From contig NZ_RZYA01000011.1 of the NCBI RefSeq assembly GCF_004005495.1, forward strand, positions 1 to 64,000: 64,000 nt of DNA. The letters are read 5' to 3'. Position numbers and translations under genes: made by a program. The notes beneath the pieces are model-generated. The model did no database searches. It was given only the letters and a program-made list of their open reading frames with translations, and was not told the DNA's origin. How positions within the stretch are numbered: position 1 is the first letter of the stretch; each line of letters opens with the position of its first letter. This DNA is from Streptomyces antnestii. Its GTDB lineage: Bacteria; Actinomycetota; Actinomycetes; Streptomycetales; Streptomycetaceae. Shown here piece after piece: positions 1 through 8,830 of this stretch.

Positions 1-13
1 CGGCCGGCGGCAG

Positions 14-120
14 GGGCCGGTCGGACCGGGTTCCGGGCCAGGTGGTCCCCACGCGCGTCGAGAAGGGGCCGTTGGTGCCGGGAGGTTCCGCTCGGCCGGT
101 CAAAGAGGGCCGCCCGGCCC
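14..120. promoter_or_regulatory. Two GC-rich 14-bp palindromes upstream of the alcohol dehydrogenase gene
   Basis: Sites GGGCCGGTCGGACC (14-27) and GGGCCGCCCGGCCC (107-120) share the pattern GGRCCG-NN-CGGMCC. The same pattern recurs upstream of the hsp20 gene at 4573-4610 and, degenerate, upstream of the universal stress gene at 2906-2919. DevR/DosR/OsdR-type dormancy regulators control genes of exactly these families and bind GC-rich palindromes, so a shared stress operator is inferred. I see no convincing gene in the first 297 bases. Confidence 0.35.
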
Positions 121-297
121 ATGTGGCGAGCGTCGATCGCAGGCACGCTGGAATGCAGGAGGGTGCTCCGCGCGAGGGGGCGTCGTGCGGTGCCCGCCGC
201 TTGTGGGAACGGGCGGCGGAACGCACGGAGCGTGCCGACAAGCTGCCCAGGCCGTCGTTCGCGCGATCAGCAGCCGTCAGGCACGGAAGGGATCGTC

Positions 298-1380
298 ATG
301 AAGGCACTCGTGTTCCACGGCCCCGGAACGTCCGCGTGGGAGGACGTCCCGGACCCTGCCGTCCAGGACGCCGCCGACGCCGTCGTGCGCGTCGAAGCGG
401 TCACCATCTGCGGAACCGATCTCCACATCCTCAAGGGTGACGTGCCCGAAGTACGTCCCGGCACGGTCCTCGGGCACGAGGCCGTCGGGGAGGTCGTCGA
501 GGTGGGCGGCGCCGTGCACGACGTGCGCCCGGGCGACCGTGTCCTGGTCTCCTGCATCACGGCGTGCGGCCGGTGCCGCTTCTGCCGGGAGGCGGCGTAC
601 GGACAGTGCCGGGGTGGTGGCGGCTGGATCCTGGGCCACCTGATCGACGGCACCCAGGCCGAATACGTCCGCGTCCCCCACGCCGACCTGTCCACGTACC
701 CACTGCCCGGCGCGGTGGACGTCAAAGACGCGGTGCTGCTGGCCGACATCTTCCCCACCGCGTACGAGGTGGGTGTCCTCAACGGGCGTGTGGCACCGGG
801 AGACACCGTCGCCGTGGTGGGGGCCGGCCCCATCGGTCTCGCCACGATCGCCACAGCGGGGTTCTTCACCCCCGAGAGGATCATTGCCGTGGACCTCGCC
901 CCGGCCCGGCTCGACGCCGCGAAGAACCTGGGTGCCGACGCCGTGGCCCTCGCGGGCGACGAAGCCGAGCAGTTGGTCGCGGACCTCACCCAGGACCTCG
1001 GCGCCGACGTGGTGATCGAGGCGGTGGGCGTGCCGGAGAGCTTCGAGCTGTGCACACGCATCGTGCGCCCCGGCGGGCACGTCGCCAACATCGGCGTACA
1101 CGGGAAGCCGGCGACGCTCCACCTCGAAGACCTGTGGATCAAGGACGTGACGATCACGACCGGCCTGGTCGACACGCGCTCCACCCCCACCCTGCTGCGC
1201 ATGATGGCCGCCGGGCGCCTGCCCGCGTCGTCCATGGTCACCCACACGTTCCTGCTGGACGACATGGAGGAGGCGTACGACGTCTTCTCCCGGGCGGCCG
1301 ACACCGGCGCACTCAAGGTGGTACTCGGCGGACCGCGGCACGACGCGGTGACGGTCAGGGCGTCGCGGCAGGAGAGGTGA
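298..1380 (+). CDS. Zinc-dependent alcohol dehydrogenase (MDR family)
   Basis: This 360-residue protein is a medium-chain zinc alcohol/threonine-type dehydrogenase oxidising an alcohol with NAD(P). Catalytic zinc ligands are C38 and the GHE motif at H60-E61. Structural zinc cysteines are C90, C93, C96 and C104. A GAGPIG dinucleotide loop follows in the Rossmann domain near residue 180. The ATG at 298 was chosen because the family N-terminus (MKALVFHGPG) begins there; longer upstream readings are arginine-rich and look non-coding. It lies 6 bp before the HTH-PNPOx gene, so the two are probably co-transcribed. Enzymes of this group often sit with universal stress and flavin-binding proteins in hypoxia/dormancy clusters. 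The substrate is not known. Confidence 0.85.
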   Translation: MKALVFHGPGTSAWEDVPDPAVQDAADAVVRVEAVTICGTDLHILKGDVPEVRPGTVLGHEAVGEVVEVGGAVHDVRPGDRVLVSCITACGRCRFCREAAYGQCRGGGGWILGHLIDGTQAEYVRVPHADLSTYPLPGAVDVKDAVLLADIFPTAYEVGVLNGRVAPGDTVAVVGAGPIGLATIATAGFFTPERIIAVDLAPARLDAAKNLGADAVALAGDEAEQLVADLTQDLGADVVIEAVGVPESFELCTRIVRPGGHVANIGVHGKPATLHLEDLWIKDVTITTGLVDTRSTPTLLRMMAAGRLPASSMVTHTFLLDDMEEAYDVFSRAADTGALKVVLGGPRHDAVTVRASRQER

Positions 1381-1386
1381 TGCGCC

Positions 1387-2070
1387 ATGTCGGAGCACGT
1401 ACGGCCGGATGCGGCGGCAGGCCCACAGGGCGACATCGGACGCCGTATCGCCCAACGACGGGAGGAGCTGGGTCTCACCCGCGAGGAGACGGCCGCCAGA
1501 GTGGGCACCGCTCCGGGGTACATCCGATACCTGGAGGAGAAGCCCAGCGCCATGCCGGGCATCGGCGTCCTGGTCAGACTCGCCGACGTCCTGGGCATGG
1601 GCGTCTCCGCTCTGCGCGGGGGCGATGCGGGTCTGCCGCCCGGCATCGGCAAGGCGGCCCACCGTCCTGAGCTGGCCGAGATGAGCGTGGACGAATGCTG
1701 GCAACGGCTGTCGACGCACGGTGTGGGCAGGGTCGCCATCGACGGCCCGGCCGGACTGCTGGTCGTCCCGCTGAACTACACCGTCGTGGACGGCGCGATC
1801 ACTTTCAGGACGGCGCCGGACACGGCACCCGCCACCGCCGTCGGCAACCAGGTCGCCTTCGAGGTCGACCGGATCGACGAGGCGCTCAGCCAGGGATGGA
1901 GTGTGCTGCTGCAGGGCCGGGGCCGGGCCGTGACGGATCCGGACGCGGTGCGGCGGCTCAACGCGCTTGCCTACAGCGGTCCTTGGGCGGGTGGCGAGCG
2001 GGACATGTGGGTGCGGGTCGAAGCGGACAGCGTCACCGGGCGCCGGATCGTGGTGCGTCGAGGGGGATGA
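1387..2070 (+). CDS. HTH (XRE)-pyridoxamine 5'-phosphate oxidase-like fusion protein
   Basis: The 227-residue protein has an N-terminal Cro/C1-type helix-turn-helix (about residues 18-72, with EETAARVGTAPGYIRYLEE as the core). A split-barrel flavin-binding PNPOx-like domain follows (about 95-225, including NYTVVDGAITFRT and ILVFEVDRID-like strands). The fusion suggests a transcription factor whose sensing domain binds a flavin or F420-type cofactor; that role is inference. It is 6 bp downstream of the dehydrogenase gene. A paralogue with the same architecture lies at 49034-49774, and a lone PNPOx domain follows at 2195. All three share a segment rich in WSVLL, typical of this split-barrel subgroup. 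Confidence 0.8.
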   Translation: MSEHVRPDAAAGPQGDIGRRIAQRREELGLTREETAARVGTAPGYIRYLEEKPSAMPGIGVLVRLADVLGMGVSALRGGDAGLPPGIGKAAHRPELAEMSVDECWQRLSTHGVGRVAIDGPAGLLVVPLNYTVVDGAITFRTAPDTAPATAVGNQVAFEVDRIDEALSQGWSVLLQGRGRAVTDPDAVRRLNALAYSGPWAGGERDMWVRVEADSVTGRRIVVRRGG

Positions 2071-2100
2071 AGCCATCGATGCCAAACCCGTCGCTCTCAC

Positions 2101-2160
2101 CCCGGCAGGACCGGGCAGAACCAGGCAGGACCAGGCAGGACCAGGCAGGACCAGGCAGGC
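2101..2160. repeat. 10-bp tandem repeat, six units
   Basis: Six consecutive 10-bp units of consensus CCAGGCAGGA fill 2101-2160. Units 3-5 are identical, and units 1, 2 and 6 differ at one to two positions. The array sits in the 124-bp gap between the two PNPOx genes, ending about 34 bp before the second start. A 10-bp period places each copy on the same helical face. It could be a slipped-strand expansion or a phased protein-binding array. Confidence 0.85.
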
Positions 2161-2194
2161 GGGCAGCTGCATCGCAGGAGAGTTGAGCCCGGTG

Positions 2195-2674
2195 ATGTAT
2201 CCCAGGGACGGCATTCGAGAAATCGACCGGCAGGAGTGCCTGCGGCTCCTGGCCACGGCCCATGTCGGCCGCATCGTCCACACGCACCACGCCCTGCCGG
2301 CGGTGCTGCCGGTCGCCTTCAGTCTGGATGACGACTTCTCCGTGGTGGTTCGGACATCGGCCCTGTCACCGCTCGCGCACGCGATCGATCAGGCGGTGGT
2401 CGCCTTCCAGACGGACGAAGTGGACCCCTCCACGGCCAGCGGCTGGAGTGTGCTGGTCACCGGGCGCGCCACCGTGGTGACCGACCCCGAGGACCACCTG
2501 CGACTGAGCCGGACCGGTCCACCCGCCTGGCGGTCGTCTCGCCACGACGTCTTCTTCCGCATCGAACCGGTGCTGGTCACCGGGAGCGCGCTGGGGGCGA
2601 AGAGCGAAGCCCCGGAAGGGGCCTTGAAAAGAGCCTTACGGCCGACGGCGACGACAGCACCCGCGACTTCCTGA
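2195..2674 (+). CDS. Pyridoxamine 5'-phosphate oxidase family protein
   Basis: The 159-residue protein is a single split-barrel flavin/F420-binding domain (about residues 5-130) related to the C-terminal half of the upstream fusion gene. The shared features are an ECLRLLATAHVGRI opening, an AVLPVAFSLD strand and a GWSVLVTGRA strand. The ATG at 2195 was chosen because it follows a GCAGGAGAG ribosome site at 2174-2182; an in-frame GTG precedes it directly. Family members reduce or bind small molecules with flavin, and the physiological substrate is unknown. The C-terminal 25 residues are low-complexity (Thr/Ala-rich) and probably unstructured. Confidence 0.75.
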   Translation: MYPRDGIREIDRQECLRLLATAHVGRIVHTHHALPAVLPVAFSLDDDFSVVVRTSALSPLAHAIDQAVVAFQTDEVDPSTASGWSVLVTGRATVVTDPEDHLRLSRTGPPAWRSSRHDVFFRIEPVLVTGSALGAKSEAPEGALKRALRPTATTAPATS

Positions 2675-2988
2675 CATGCCTTCGACGTCCGGATGACAAG
2701 GGCCGAACGGGGCACCCCGAAGCCCCGGCGGCCCTCGCACGGGCCGCCACGCAGGTGTTCTCCTGAAGACGAGGAGGGGCTCGTCCCAAGGACGCGGAGA
2801 AGTGGCTTCGTGCCGCGCACCGCGCGATCAGGATCCGCGAGAAGCGGGTGGCCCCTTCTCCCCTGAAGCTTCGGGCTTCATTCGGGCTTCAAGGGGTCTC
2901 GATGGTGGCCGAAAGGGCCGTCCGGTCGTGCCCGCCGCGCTGCCGGCGTGAGAGGTATGAGGTTGTGAAGGGTTGTGAAGGAGGAGTC
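2675..2988. other. Intergenic region upstream of the universal stress gene
   Basis: No gene is supported in these 314 bases. There is an imperfect hairpin at 2860-2896 (arms CCCCTGAAGC and GCTTCAAGGGG), which could end transcription from upstream. A degenerate stress palindrome lies at 2906-2919. An exact direct duplication GGTTGTGAAG at 2961-2970 and 2971-2980 abuts the AAGGAGGA ribosome site of the next gene. Confidence 0.5.
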
Positions 2989-3918
2989 ATGGCCAGCGAT
3001 CCCACCGCCCGGCCGGAGCTCGGGAATATCGTCGTCGGTGTCGACGGCTCACCCTCCGCGCGGACGGCCGCGCTCTGGGCTGCCGCCGAGGCCGATCAGC
3101 GAGGGCGGCCCCTGCGCCTCGTCCACGCCGTCGACACCGACCGCCGCGCGCTCTTCGCCAACGCCGACACGATCCAGACGGTGCGCGAAGCGGGCCGCGA
3201 CCTGCTGACCGAGACGGCGAACGCGGTGCATGAATGCTTCCCGGACCTCACTGTCACCAGGGAACTCAGCCGGCAGGAGCCGATCGCGGGTCTCCGCGCA
3301 TCCGCCGGCCGTCGCGGAACGATCGTCGTGGGCCACCGCGGTCTGGGCGGCTTCTCCACCCTCATGCTCGGCTCCGTCGGCCTGGGTGTGGCCGCACGCG
3401 CCGACGTGCCCGTGATCGTCGTCCGAGGGGAGAGTGAGCGCCCGGAGGCCGGCTCGGTCACCGCGGCCGTGTCCGATGCCACGGACCTGGGATGGCTGCT
3501 GTTCGCCGCCGCCGAGGCCGACGCCCGCAAGGCGGTCCTGCGCCTGGTGAGCGTCTGGAACGTGCTCACCCATGTGGGCCGCGTCGCCACCATGCTGGAC
3601 GACCTCGACGGGATAGCCCGCGCCCGCGTGCAGCAGGTGAAGGATCTCGCCGACCAGGTCCGCGAGGTCTACCCCGACCTGATCGTCGGCCACCATGTGG
3701 AAACGGGTACGAGCACCCCCGGCATCCTCATCGAGGCAAGCGTCCACACCGACCTGGTCGTGATGGGCCGTGGCCGTCGCCCCCTGGGGATCGGGCCCTC
3801 GCTGGGGCGCGTCGCCCACACCCTGATTCACCACGCCCACTGCCCCGTGGAGATCGTCCCGTCCAGCTTCGCGGCCGGCGACGACGAGTCGGGCGAGTCA
3901 GGAGCAACGACAGGCTGA
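2989..3918 (+). CDS. Universal stress protein, two tandem USP domains
   Basis: The 309-residue cytoplasmic protein consists of two USP folds, about residues 12-145 and 155-300. Domain 1 opens with IVVGVDGSPSARTAAL and carries the ATP-binding loop GHRGLGGFSTLMLGS. In domain 2 the matching loop is altered (GRGRRPLGIGPSLG), so it may bind nucleotide less well. The start at 2989 follows a strong AAGGAGGA site. Tandem USPs are common in actinobacterial hypoxia/dormancy regulons, and the neighbouring Hsp20, PNPOx and dehydrogenase genes fit that setting. It is monocistronic, convergent with hsp20. Confidence 0.88.
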   Translation: MASDPTARPELGNIVVGVDGSPSARTAALWAAAEADQRGRPLRLVHAVDTDRRALFANADTIQTVREAGRDLLTETANAVHECFPDLTVTRELSRQEPIAGLRASAGRRGTIVVGHRGLGGFSTLMLGSVGLGVAARADVPVIVVRGESERPEAGSVTAAVSDATDLGWLLFAAAEADARKAVLRLVSVWNVLTHVGRVATMLDDLDGIARARVQQVKDLADQVREVYPDLIVGHHVETGTSTPGILIEASVHTDLVVMGRGRRPLGIGPSLGRVAHTLIHHAHCPVEIVPSSFAAGDDESGESGATTG

Positions 3919-3989
3919 CTCGACCGCCGCCGGGGGGGGGCGGCTGGGTCACGCGAAAACCGTCCAGGCTCGCGCAGGCCCGGGGTTCG

Positions 3990-4451
3990 TCATTGCCCTT
4001 CCCCGGCTTTCCGGTCGGCTCGCCGCACTCGCCGCACGGGGATGGTCCGCCGTGTCCCGGCCTTTTCCTCCGGGAGCGGCACTCGGACGGTGAGGATGCC
4101 GTCCTCGTACGAGGCGTCGACGTCGTCGACGGGAATCGTCATCGGCAGCCGGACGGTCCGGCGGAAGGATCCGTAGCGGAACTCCGAGTGCTCCTTGTCC
4201 TCCTTCTTCTCACTGTGCTCCGCGCTCACCGTGATGAGGTTGTCGTCGACGGTGAGATCGATGGCGTCGGGATCCATCCCCGGCAGTTCGGCCCGCAGCA
4301 CGTAGGTGCCGTCATCAGTGGAGACCTCCACCGGGATGGAGTGGGCCGCCACACCGGGGCGCCATCCGGGCAGCCCCGGGAACTCACGGTTGAACCAGTC
4401 GTTGAGGTCGGGGAAGCGGCTGCGCCTGCGTTCCACCTTGTCTCCGGTCAT
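3990..4451 (-). CDS. Hsp20/alpha-crystallin family small heat-shock protein
   Basis: The 153-residue protein is an ATP-independent holdase chaperone. The alpha-crystallin domain spans about residues 38-135, with LRAELPGMDPDAIDLTVDD and the ending YEDGILTVRVPLP typical of the family. The basic N-terminus carries NDWFNREFPGLP, the usual hydrophobic arm of actinobacterial members. It is transcribed alone from the region 4452-4734, which holds two GGRCCG-NN-CGGMCC-type palindromes and no other gene. An Hsp20 is a classic member of dormancy and heat regulons. Confidence 0.88.
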   Translation of the reverse strand: MTGDKVERRRSRFPDLNDWFNREFPGLPGWRPGVAAHSIPVEVSTDDGTYVLRAELPGMDPDAIDLTVDDNLITVSAEHSEKKEDKEHSEFRYGSFRRTVRLPMTIPVDDVDASYEDGILTVRVPLPEEKAGTRRTIPVRRVRRADRKAGEGQ

Positions 4452-4572
4452 CGCTCAGCTCCTCGTGTGCGGGCCCGGTCGAAGGGTCGGGTCGTGGAGC
4501 CCGGTCCGGCTCCCGCATCCACCCTCGCACCGGGCCGCCCGGGGACGCAGTGCCCAAGGGGGCTGTCGGGGA

Positions 4573-4610
4573 GGGCCGAACGGCCGTACCGGGCGAGGAC
4601 CGACCGGCCC
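4573..4610. promoter_or_regulatory. Paired GC-rich palindromes upstream of hsp20
   Basis: GGGCCGAACGGCCG (4573-4586) and GGACCGACCGGCCC (4597-4610) match the 14-bp pattern seen at 14-27 and 107-120. They are 24 bp centre to centre and lie about 120-160 bp upstream of the hsp20 start. Pairing of sites is what cooperative dimeric response regulators such as DevR use. The assignment to a regulator is inference. Confidence 0.35.
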
Positions 4611-4734
4611 ATGCGGCCGCCGCGCGGCGCGCCGGTCCGGTCAGGTCTCCCCGGGCGCTCCACCGTTCTCACCGCCTCACCGCCTCATCCGGTGATGCCG
4701 CCCCGCCGGCGCAAGGCACCCGCGGGGCCGCACG

Positions 4735-6144
<1,410 letters not shown>

Positions 6145-6233
6145 GGTGCGTTCCTGCCGTTTCGGTGAGACGCGAGTCTGGCGCTGACGTGCACGACGGT
6201 ACGACGACTCGCCGACTACGCGGAAACGCAACA

Positions 6234-6258
6234 CCCGCGCCGCGCCGGTCGGCGCGGG
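6234..6258 (-). terminator. Hairpin terminator after the lipoprotein gene
   Basis: Perfect 8-bp GC arms CCCGCGCC (6234-6241) and GGCGCGGG (6251-6258) enclose a 9-nt loop, 20 bp beyond the stop of the lipoprotein gene on the minus strand. There is no U tract, as is usual in Streptomyces. Confidence 0.55.
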
Positions 6259-6277
6259 GGTCACGGCCGGGCCGGGT

Positions 6278-6781
6278 TCAGGAAACGGCCGAGGTCAGAT
6301 ACGTCAGGTACACCCCTCCCTCGCAGTGCGGCATCTTCCGCAGGGCCCAACGGCCTTCGACGGTCGCGGAGGCGAAGTTCGACTCGGCGTCGTCCTCCTC
6401 CACCTCACCCTCCTTCAGGGCGTATCCGGCCTTGGGGAGCTTCTTCTGCAGGAACGTCAGGGCGGCGTCGAAGCCGCCCCGAACGACGGTGGCGACGACG
6501 AGCCGGCCGCCGGCGCGGTGCTCCACCGAGGTCACCACCGCCCCGTCCGGCAGCGGCAGGCTCTTGGGGAAGTCCCCGGGGAGCGGCAGGGACGCGGCGG
6601 TGGGGCACGCGCCGGCTGCGGCGTCGGCCGGCTGCGCGGCCGACGGATGTGGTGTCCGCCGGGCCGCGACCGGTGCCGTACCTGAGGGCTCGGCGTGCTG
6701 CGCCGTCGCCGAGCATCCGGTGACGGCCGCCAGGCCGAGGACGGCGCCGGTCAATGCCGCAGCCGGGGGCGCGAGCTTCAC
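6278..6781 (-). CDS. Secreted lipoprotein of unknown function
   Basis: The 167-residue protein has a type II signal peptide with lipobox VTGC (cysteine near residue 23), so it should be lipid-anchored outside the membrane. The mature part begins with an Ala/Pro/Thr-rich linker. A compact alpha/beta region follows, with FPKSLPLPDGAVVTSVEHRAGG and a KKLPKAGYALKEGEVEEDDAE stretch resembling periplasmic ligand-binding folds; I cannot name it. The GTG start at 6781 directly abuts the TAG stop of the preceding gene, indicating translational coupling to the Asp-box protein. Confidence 0.7.
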   Translation of the reverse strand: MKLAPPAAALTGAVLGLAAVTGCSATAQHAEPSGTAPVAARRTPHPSAAQPADAAAGACPTAASLPLPGDFPKSLPLPDGAVVTSVEHRAGGRLVVATVVRGGFDAALTFLQKKLPKAGYALKEGEVEEDDAESNFASATVEGRWALRKMPHCEGGVYLTYLTSAVS

Positions 6782-8599
6782 CTACTGACCTCCCCTGGAC
6801 TTCTTGTACTTGGCGCCGGCGACGGCGTCGAACGCGCCGTACAGCGTGCTGCCGGAGGACTGGCGGGCGATGGAGGCCAGTGCGTCGAAGTTCTGCGCGC
6901 CGCCGGTGGCGCAGGTGCCGGTGCAGCCGTCGGCGTAGGCGGCGAGCACGCGGCCCTGGGCGTCGAGGGTGATGTCGTTGAAGTCCAGGAGGTTGCGGTC
7001 GTTGCCGCAGGTGGTGCCGCCCGTGCAGATCGACCCCTTCTGGACCGGGTCGGTGGGGGTGGCGTCGACGGTGACCCAGGACTGTCCGCCGTCGTAGGTG
7101 GTGGCCACGTACAGGTGCCAGACGCCCTTGAAGTTGGCCGAGTCCTGGTAGTTGCCGCCGGTGGTGGTGCCCAGGAAGGCGAAGGCGGCGCGGTTGTCGT
7201 CGCCCGCGGTCACGGCCGGGAAGACGCTGTTCTTGATGCCGAGGCCGGCGCCGACGTTCTGGTCGTAGAGCCACGTCTTGCCCTTGTCGTGGCTGACGGC
7301 GATGCGCGCCGTGCCGTCGCTGTTCTGGTAGCCCATGTAGACGGTCCCGCCGGCGCCGACTCCCACGCTGGGGTCGGAGTCACCGGGGGTGCTGGACGGG
7401 TTCGGGCGGACGTTCCACGTGAGCCCGTTGTCCTCGGACACGGCCACGGCCTGGTTGCCGCCGCAGCCCTTGTTGGGCACGTACACGGTGCCGTCCGGGG
7501 CGACCTTCACATGCCCGTGCAGGCCGCCGCAGTCCAGCAGCGAGTACATCGGAACGGCGGGTCCGTACGTCAGACCGCCGTCCCGGCTGACCGCGCAGGA
7601 GGCGTCGGCGATGTCCTGGGAGCAGTAGTAGACGGCGTTCGGGTACGACGTGACGGCGCCCGGTCCGCCCGGGGCGAAGTGTCCGCCGCCGATGGTCTGG
7701 TGGTCCACACCGGAGTTGATGCCCGAGCCGCCCGTGGGCGTCCACGTCTCGCCGTCGTCGTCGGTGTAGCAGGTCAGCGCGGTCTTGCCGGCGAGCTGCG
7801 ACTCGAAGGTGCGGTGGGTGTCCGGGTCGGTGAACAGGATCGGGTCGAGGCTGGTGGTGCTGCCCTGGGGACAGCCCTTGGCCGCTGTCGCGCTCTTGTC
7901 CTGCCAGGTGGCGGTGCCCGCGCTGTCGTAGGTGACCTTGAGCGTCGAGGTGTACGACTGGAACATCGCGGCGCCGCTCGCGCGGTTGACGCCGATCGAG
8001 GGTTCACCGGCGTTGTGCGCGTCCTTGATGCTGCCGGGTGCCGAGGAGTTCCCGTACGTCGGCGGGGTGGCCGTACTCGGCGGCGGCGCGGCCGGGTTGG
8101 TGACGAGCCTCGCGTCGGCGGTGAAACTGTCGCCGAGCGGCGCGAACGGCACCACGCGCACGGTGTACGACGCCGACACCGCCGGGAGCAGCACGGTCTC
8201 GGGGTCGCTGGAGGAGGCCGAGGCGGCCACCTCACGGCCGTCCGGGCCAAGGACGTACAGGTCGAAGTCGGCGGCGGAGTCGGGCCACTTGACGTCGATC
8301 CGCAGGCTGTGACCGGCGTCGTAGCCCGCCGGTACCGACACCTTCAGGGCGTGGTCGTCGCAGAGTTGCGGACTTCCACAGGTCACTGTCCCGGCGGTGC
8401 CCGTGACGTTCGGGACGGCGAAGGGACCGGCGCTCCACGTGTACGTGGGCGCGGTGTCGCTGACGGATCCGGAGGTCGGGGTGGCGGCGTCGGCCGAGAC
8501 GGTCGGCAGGGCGCCGGCGAGGAGCGCCAGCAACCCGACGGCGACACGCCCCCGCGACCACGGACGGCGGTGCGGACGGAGTGCAGAGAGGAGAGCCAC
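6782..8599 (-). CDS. Exported Asp-box (BNR/sialidase-fold) protein
   Basis: The 605-residue protein has a basic N-terminus and a hydrophobic segment ending in ALPTVSADAA, a Sec-type signal peptide. An N-terminal beta-domain of about 150 residues (LRIDVKWPDSAADFDLYVLG) resembles bacterial pre-peptidase or fibronectin-like modules. The rest carries five Asp-box motifs of the form S-x-D-x-G-x-T-W: TDDDGETW, SRDGGLTY, SEDNGLTW, SHDKGKTW and TYDGGQSW. These mark a beta-propeller of the sialidase superfamily, but I see no clear sialidase arginine triad, so enzymatic activity is unproven. The start is GTG with GAGG upstream. It is coupled to the lipoprotein gene. Confidence 0.75.
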   Translation of the reverse strand: MALLSALRPHRRPWSRGRVAVGLLALLAGALPTVSADAATPTSGSVSDTAPTYTWSAGPFAVPNVTGTAGTVTCGSPQLCDDHALKVSVPAGYDAGHSLRIDVKWPDSAADFDLYVLGPDGREVAASASSSDPETVLLPAVSASYTVRVVPFAPLGDSFTADARLVTNPAAPPPSTATPPTYGNSSAPGSIKDAHNAGEPSIGVNRASGAAMFQSYTSTLKVTYDSAGTATWQDKSATAAKGCPQGSTTSLDPILFTDPDTHRTFESQLAGKTALTCYTDDDGETWTPTGGSGINSGVDHQTIGGGHFAPGGPGAVTSYPNAVYYCSQDIADASCAVSRDGGLTYGPAVPMYSLLDCGGLHGHVKVAPDGTVYVPNKGCGGNQAVAVSEDNGLTWNVRPNPSSTPGDSDPSVGVGAGGTVYMGYQNSDGTARIAVSHDKGKTWLYDQNVGAGLGIKNSVFPAVTAGDDNRAAFAFLGTTTGGNYQDSANFKGVWHLYVATTYDGGQSWVTVDATPTDPVQKGSICTGGTTCGNDRNLLDFNDITLDAQGRVLAAYADGCTGTCATGGAQNFDALASIARQSSGSTLYGAFDAVAGAKYKKSRGGQ

Positions 8600-8765
8600 A
8601 GGTACCTCGAAGGTTCGCGAGTCGGACGAAGGGGGTGGTACGCGGCGGTACAGGTGGTGCCTTCTTCTGCTCTACGGGGAGGCGGGCGGCGTCCGTCGCG
8701 AGAATTCGAACTCTTTTCGGACGATCAACTGCATATGCTGGGCGCGCGAGAAGGGACGAGTCAGG

Positions 8766-8791
8766 TGACCGCGTAGTGCGGTCATGACCGC
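8766..8791. promoter_or_regulatory. Three TGACCGC half-sites (operator candidate)
   Basis: TGACCGC (8766-8772), its inverse GCGGTCA (8778-8784) and TGACCGC again (8785-8791) give one 7-5-7 inverted repeat and one perfect 14-bp palindrome GCGGTCATGACCGC. The array lies about 40 bp before the acetyltransferase start, in the 231-bp divergent region 8600-8830. The arrangement suits a dimeric TetR/GntR-type repressor. No regulator gene is adjacent. Confidence 0.45.
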
Positions 8792-8830
8792 CCACCGCCG
8801 TACCGTCCGACGTGAGGAAGCCGATCCGCC

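Noticed and set aside
42..440. Open frames in the first 440 bases
   Set aside because: Arg/Gly/Pro-rich with no family similarity, and they overlap the dehydrogenase start.
2101..2160. CRISPR-like array
   Set aside because: Units are 10 bp with no spacers, so this is a simple tandem repeat. No cas genes are present.
6695..8776. Long plus-strand open frame opposite the Asp-box gene
   Set aside because: Composition-driven. The minus strand has a signal peptide and five Asp boxes.
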